From contig NC_135218.1 in assembly GCF_052324685.1 (NCBI RefSeq), forward strand, positions 24,989,601 to 25,053,600: a DNA stretch of 64,000 nt. Reading direction: 5' to 3'. This DNA is from Brachyhypopomus gauderio. Its lineage: Eukaryota; Chordata; Actinopteri; Gymnotiformes; Hypopomidae. A model generated the notes under the pieces. The model saw only the letters and a list, made by a program, of their open reading frames with translations, made no database searches and was not told where the DNA came from. This document shows, one piece after another, positions 52,290 through 64,000 of the stretch. Each line of letters opens with the position of its first letter. Positions within the stretch are counted from its first letter, which is position 1. The translations under genes and the position numbers were made by a program.

Positions 52290-54900
52290 TGTATGTGTGT
52301 ATATATATATACACACACATACACACTATATAAAAGTGTTGGCTTTCGATAACTGGCTCATAGGACAGTTAATCATTTGATTTGTTTAACTTCACCCCCT
52401 GGAGATGAGAGGGAGAATCTGCCTCTCAGAGATAAGACCCAATGGCTGCATAATGGGAACAATTAGAGCAAACCAGCTGGGCTTCATGGTATAGTGTCTC
52501 ACTACAGTGGTTACTAGATTACCTACAATAATACTGCAAGGCATCATATATAATGAACATAGCAAACACAGTTCAAAATAACAGAAAGAACATGTGGAAC
52601 CGTGAAGGTTTCAGATGCAGCCCGGCGGCCCAGGACAGCAGGTCATCTTACCGTCAACGCCTGTAGTGCCTCCCATTCCTGTGGGGACTGAATCTTATGG
52701 GCCAGCAGCCTGGTGGCCAACTGTGGACTGCAGTGAATCAGATGAAAAAGGTAGAGAAACACAGTCAACACAGTCAGTCAACACATAAATCTCAGCAACG
52801 ACCTTTGAAATTAGGCCCTAGATACAAATACTCTTGATTAAAGAATGACCAAGTTATCTGACTGGGTGACCAGATCTGAGATTTCAAAACACACAGGACG
52901 CGTGTCTGAATGGCACTTTAGGTGGGGGGAAATGTCACTTAAAAGCTCAGGAACTGTGGGCTAAATAGTTCTGGTGAGATGAGACCACACAGTTCTGGTG
53001 ACGTTGTTGTGAGATGACACCACGCAGCTCTGGATCAGCACACTGAATGCAGATGGGTGGTACTGACACAAGAACCCGAGACCTCTGCTCCGTGACTCAT
53101 CTGCACGTTTCTCCTCTTCTAACCGTGATTGCTGAAGATCAAAAAGCAGCTGTTCCATGATCAGCATCACTCATTAAAATTAGTGTAAAGGGCAAAGAAA
53201 TGAGAGAAGGTTGAGCTAACCAGGCTACTCGGCGCCGACTGGAGTTAACATGATGGTAGTAGTGGCCCCAAAGAAGGTCTCAAACGAGACCACGGCCCAG
53301 AAATCAAGGAATAAACAAGTACAGCTGAGATACATGCACACAACCCTGGATGCAGAAAGGGCTATAATATTACAACTACGAAATTCATAAAGTCAGAATG
53401 TTGATAAGTAAAATTAAAAATCTTGCATTGAGTTTTGCTATTTTCCATCTCATGTCTTTTGAAAGAAAAATAACTGTTCGACTTGAACACCCAATAACTT
53501 ATAAGATCACAGCATAGTGAATGTATTGTAATGTTTTTCATGTAGGTGACGGGCCCTACCGAACTAGAGTATATATAGCCACGCTTAGACTCACCCTTCA
53601 GGTTCATTTATGAGCTGTTCACAGAAGGCTTTGATACTGTCCCAGTCGGTCTCTCTGTTTAAGGGGTTGGTTGCTTTGTCTGCAGTTTGACAAGCACACA
53701 GGACAGAAAGAAATCAGCATATATATCTCATGAAAACAGGTCAAATTAATGTAGCATGCAGTGCATGTGAAAATTTCAAACCAAAGCACGGTTAACAATG
53801 AAAAGCAATCAGGTCAAAAGTCTCGCTTGTTTACTATTGCTGAAACTTGTCAAACTCGTACTACCAACACTGGAGCCTCACAGAGGGTCTGGATAATATA
53901 AACCCAATCAGAAAACCTTGTGCGGTCATTATAAGGGACAATAACCAATACACTTATGGTATAAGACAAAATGACAAAAGATCATGTGACATGGTGTAGT
54001 TATTATTAAATAAGCGCTATTTTTTAAACATATAAACAGGATTAAATTATCATCTAGCTTTCCCCCAGTGTACAACAGGAACACCACAATTGTTTACAAA
54101 CGTCTTCAACGCTTAAAACATTCATACCCAGTCCGAATAAACTGCTTTTACGCAATATTTCCAAAGTAAGAGGAAATAAACGAATGAATCATATTGTTGG
54201 AAACTTTTGTAGCTGGCTGGCCATGTCCACCACTCCCACAGCTGCCAGACACCTAAAGATAACCAGATACCCGCTACTGTAAACAATCACCACACGCAGG
54301 TTACATGTTTGACAAACAGCTTGCTGTGTGGTCAGTTATCACGCACACACAGCGGGTCTGTGTGAATCTACACCCCAGTGATATTGTAACCAGCTAGCTC
54401 TCCTAGCCAGGCTAGCTGGATGACGTTGACTAGTCAGCTAGCATGACAAGTTCAGCCACAAGTGAGGCGACGCCTCCCTGTTATTTCACACCACGGCTGA
54501 CCCACTCCGCCGAGCGACACCACCCCTCGGGCGCCGAAACGCCGCGGTCAGCGCGACTGCCTCGCTGCTTAGCGCGACGCCTGCGACGTTGCATCCCTAA
54601 AAACCTAGCCAGTTAGCCACCTAGCTAGTTAGCCACCTAGCTAGTTAGCCACTTAGCCACATAGCTAGTTAGCCACATAGCCAGTTAGCCGCTAGACTGA
54701 CCGGCCTCAAGACTTCACACTAACGATCCTTGAGCCAACGAGAAGTATCCAAAAGGCGCCGCGACTAACCCGTGCGAACACGGCCCCTCGACATCAGAAG
54801 GTGTCGACCGTGTCACCCAAAATAATAATAACGATGATGGAACTCTGCTCGACTTACTGATGCGAGACTCCAAGCTCGCCTCGTCAGGCGGAGCCGCCAT
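46528..54900 (-). CDS. gga1: ADP-ribosylation factor-binding clathrin adaptor GGA1
   Basis: Monomeric adaptor that sorts cargo such as mannose-6-phosphate receptors from the trans-Golgi network to endosomes. Seventeen coding exons: 54858-54900, 53595-53679, 52652-52727, 51291-51389, 50923-51046, 50571-50671, 49822-49902, 49589-49726, 49304-49385, 49067-49177, 48806-48946, 48523-48599, 48226-48410, 47410-47642, 47082-47251, 46752-46862, 46528-46638. That is 1968 bases, 655 residues (human about 639). Start MAAPPDEASLESRI. The VHS domain is about residues 5-145 (KATNPLN, LLAHKIQSP, YSWTMGLPEE). The GAT domain is about 165-310 (LRAANKLIKEMVQE, CERMRPTLFRLASD). The hinge has LLDLTGLD (clathrin-box-like), the autoinhibitory acidic dileucine-type motif DDELMSL and WNSF. 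The GAE domain is about 527-655 and ends FPPPESWGNL. DDELM and the C-terminus favour GGA1 over GGA2/GGA3. Confidence 0.94.
47262..47290. repeat. G homopolymer run
   Basis: Near-pure G tract just upstream of the acceptor of the first GAE-domain exon of gga1. On the transcribed minus strand it is a C run within the pyrimidine tract. Confidence 0.85.
49535..49580. repeat. (GT)n microsatellite in gga1 intron
   Basis: Long GT tract a few bases from the donor of exon 49589-49726. Confidence 0.9.
51392..51450. repeat. (CA)n / CACG microsatellite in gga1 intron
   Basis: CA and CACGCA repeats directly upstream of the acceptor of exon 51291-51389. Confidence 0.9.
52219..52332. repeat. (TA)n tract with perfect 20-bp palindrome in gga1 intron
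   Basis: TA repeats ending in inverted arms at 52281-52300 and 52313-52332, separated by 12 bases. Confidence 0.9.
54603..54692. repeat. Short tandem repeat TAGCTAGTTAGCCAC in gga1 intron 1
   Basis: Several imperfect copies of a ~16-bp CTAGTTAGCCAC-type unit. Confidence 0.8.
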
Positions 54901-56632
54901 CTTTGGGAGCTTCTGCCGTGCGAGTGCGCCGCAACTCTCGCGATACGCCGCAGCTCTCGCGACACGCCGCGTCGCGTTCGAATTTTTACGCAAAGCGGCC
55001 AAAATCCGACGTTGCGTCTGTCGCCCAGGTTACGTTGTCGGCCTGAGATCACGGCATGCAAATAAAAGTATGATTCAGCGTGATATACAGGGCGTGTTAT
55101 CACTCAGAATACATCATCCATAACAAACTATCCGAACAGCAACGCTCACATAAGACAAATACCATTCATCCAGAGACATTTCTTTCTATTTATTATAACC
55201 ACGAACCAAACAATAACCCTAATATTAACATGACCAAACGAACCAAACCTAAACTATAACCATTACCCTGAAACGAACACTAAATGTAATTGTGAGTCTG
55301 AACTCAAAAGGCAAATAAAATATCGGGCTTTTGAATCTGCATTAAGTTTTCTTTTGGGGGAAAAACAAGAAGGTCGTTGTTCAGGTATTTTAGTTTTTGC
55401 ACTCCATAAAGCGTTACTATTCATAGTGCGTGGGACGTGGAAGTCTTTTATTTATTGATAGTAACATAAAAAAGGTAAGCCATGGACGTTTGTGAGCTTG
55501 TTGGAGACATAATTATTAAGTATTATAAAAAAAGCATTACATAGTGAAACAGTAACGTTAGGATCTCCCTGTGACACAACTCTTGCATCGTGGCGAATGT
55601 TCTGGAGAACATAAGCAGATTCAGATATAATTGTTTAGCTTGAGGCCATGCAGACACATTGGGTAATTGTGTCTTCAGATGAATATTTAAGGAACTTTAA
55701 CAAACACTGATACGACAGTGTAATTGCGCGACATAATGGGACATTGTTTTCCTAGGTGGGATAATTAAGGGCGAAGTGCGCCGTCTTCGTCTTGTAATTT
55801 CACTTCCCACCACAAGGTGGCGCCAAAGTCCCCCTGATTAGAGAGTTGACTAATCAGGATCCGTTTTGCCCTCAGGTCGAAGACGAGAGGAGTCGTCAGT
55901 TAGCTTCGCTACGCGGCAGCGGAACATGGGTGGGCTCGTATTTCATTATCTATAGAATCGACTCTAGCGGGAAAAACTAGCTGCGTACAACCGACTTAAA
56001 CATGGACACACAGCTGGCTAGTCGTTTCGGGTCGAGGAGACCCGCGGAACGTTAGCCAAGTAGCTAATAACCGAGATCAACGTTACACGCCGCTGTCAGG
56101 ATCACGAATCAGAAGAACCGCGACCCACTAGATCCGGAGAGATCTGTCACGGAATGGGATCCACCGAGTCTATTACCTCTCCGGATAAAGACCACGACGG
56201 TCATGTGCGGTGGATTTGCAGCCGTTGACCGAGCAGCAACTTGGTGTGCGAAGACTGAAGATGGCTCGCTGGCCGCGACTTTGATTTCTGATCCAAACTG
56301 TTAAACTCAAGATTGCGAGTTACTGACGCGAACTGTAATCTGGCAGATCTGTGTGTAGTTGTCAGACTAAGAAAAAACGTATTTATTAGGGGCAGAAGTA
56401 ATTTAACGACACAAACGTTTTGTTGGGCAGCACTGTTGTAGTTGAGATATTATCGCTGATAACTAACCACAACACAGTTGGGCTGGCGGCACGTTTGGTG
56501 TAATCCCGGCTGTCGATCACGTTTCTGAGGGTGTTGAGATACACGCCGCTCGTAACGTTAAATATTAATTAAAAGATAAGAAATACCAGGTAGCGATTAG
56601 TCTCATTACACGTGTGTTGAGATCTTTTGACC
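54901..56632. promoter_or_regulatory. Head-to-head intergenic region gga1 / micall1
   Basis: 1.7 kb between divergent start codons. A CpG-rich core lies beside gga1 (54900-55020) and a second beside the micall1 leader (55860-56280). A perfect 9-bp inverted repeat (CCTGATTAG / CTAATCAGG) lies at 55833-55858. No open frame of note between them. Confidence 0.5.
54936..54962. promoter_or_regulatory. Paired TCTCGCGA promoter motifs upstream of gga1
   Basis: TCTCGCGA at 54936-54943 and 54955-54962, within two adjacent imperfect 19-bp repeats 36-62 bases upstream of the gga1 start codon. The motif is known from TATA-less, often bidirectional, vertebrate promoters. Confidence 0.6.
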
Positions 56633-63109
<6,477 letters not shown>

Positions 63110-63599
63110 GTAATGTTTCTCAGTGCTACATGTAATATTGGATTTTCTAGAGAGTTCTGTTTATTACCCTTGAGGGTCATCTGCCTGCTTGTTTCAATTA
63201 AATGCCATCAGTTTCAGTTGATGGTGTGTCAGATATTGGATGGCGTCCCGCTCTAAGAGGAGTTTACTGGGGCACGTCCCAACCAAGATGGTGAGGGAAC
63301 AGTCAGTCCTAATCTGGACCCGGTCCATGTTTTGTGAACAAGGACTAATGTGTCCTGAAAGCCTGTTTTGAAGCCTTGCGCTCTAATGAAATACCAGTCC
63401 CCTCAGGGCTCGGGAGGTAGCTGAAGCAGATACCATCAGAGTTTCTTCAGCGTTACAACATCCTCAGGGTGAGGATGAATGATAAGCCGTGGTACATAGC
63501 AAATATGAGAACATTTATAATATATCCGTTATATGGAAAACACTTTATTATAGAGCAATGCTCCCACATCTTTTACTGCAGGAAACTTTAGTTACTCAG

Positions 63600-63713
63600 A
63601 GTGAGTCTGTCTGTCTGTCTGGTTGGCTGGCTAGCTAGCTGTCTGTCTGTCTGTCTGGTTGGCTGGCTAGCTGTCTGTCTGTCTGGCTAGCTAGCTAGCT
63701 AGCTGTCTATCTA
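63600..63713. repeat. (GTCT)n / (GCTA)n tetranucleotide repeat in micall1 intron 4
   Basis: Blocks of GTCT alternating with GGTTGGCTGGCTAGCTAGCT. Confidence 0.9.
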
Positions 63714-64000
63714 ACAAAACATTTATTAGCTGCATTAGACAGCTAGTGTTACAGAAGTGTTGTTTTGTGAAAGCATAAACCTGGTCAACCACTTCTCCAA
63801 CACACTCATACTCATTGAGATACAAGCACGTGGAGGTGTTTCAATTTCACTTTGAGAGAGCTGTAAATGCCTCCTCCTCTCTTCCTCCTCTCCTTCTCCC
63901 CACCTCCTTCCCTCCTCCTCCTTCCCCGGGTCCGTCTGTTTGCACACTTCTTCTAAGGCAGTTTTCAGTGGTCAGTTTTCCAGGCATGTAAAGCCTGTAG

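Noticed and set aside
52096-52326. Open frames rich in Tyr/Ile
   Set aside because: They translate TA/TG microsatellite and have no homology or splice context.

Overview
This is vertebrate nuclear DNA, almost certainly from a ray-finned (teleost) fish. Multi-exon genes have GT-AG introns and vertebrate orthologues, and the DNA is rich in CA, TA and GA microsatellites. The transposons are typical of fish: Ty3/gypsy elements of two lineages, hAT and TA-target MITEs, solo LTRs and an endogenous retrovirus remnant. I saw no prokaryotic genes, rRNA or tRNA.

Layout. (1) 1-12124 is a segmental-duplication unit, copy A. On the minus strand it carries a GIMAP/IAN-type GTPase gene cut by the window edge, a 37-bp minisatellite, a small two-exon reading frame and a 55-base scrap of the last coding exon of ntan1. 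After duplication it received a TA-target MITE (1582-2696) and a chromodomain Ty3/gypsy element (6452-11390). (2) 12125-25562 is a transposon-filled spacer with a small hAT MITE, an endogenous retrovirus remnant with its 3' LTR, other DNA-transposon ends, and a structurally intact Ty3/gypsy element on the minus strand with identical LTRs (19916-25380). (3) 25563-32716 is copy B of the duplication. Its GIMAP gene is frameshifted and has lost a P-loop residue, and it received its own hAT insertion (31035-32096). Copy B runs straight into the intact ntan1 gene.

(4) 32662-63109 is a dense block of conserved housekeeping genes. These are ntan1 (minus, 10 coding exons), ddx17 (plus, 13 coding exons), gga1 (minus, 17 coding exons) and the first four exons of micall1 (plus, continuing beyond the window). 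ntan1/ddx17 and gga1/micall1 are head-to-head pairs that probably share bidirectional promoters. ddx17 and gga1 are tail-to-tail, with poly(A) signals about 100 bp apart.

Roles. NTAN1 deamidates N-terminal asparagine for the N-degron pathway. DDX17 is a DEAD-box RNA helicase and transcription co-regulator. GGA1 is an Arf-dependent clathrin adaptor at the trans-Golgi network. MICALL1 organises recycling endosomes. GIMAP proteins are membrane-tethered GTPases of immune cells.

Most notable observations: a candidate self-priming site in gypsy element 1; a textbook -1 frameshift cassette (slippery heptamer, stem and possible pseudoknot) in gypsy element 2; decay of one GIMAP duplicate; a duplication breakpoint inside an ntan1 coding exon; and an in-frame candidate cassette exon plus a duplicated splice donor in ddx17 intron 11. 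Exon boundaries were read by eye from splice signals and homology remembered from mammalian proteins. No alignment was run.
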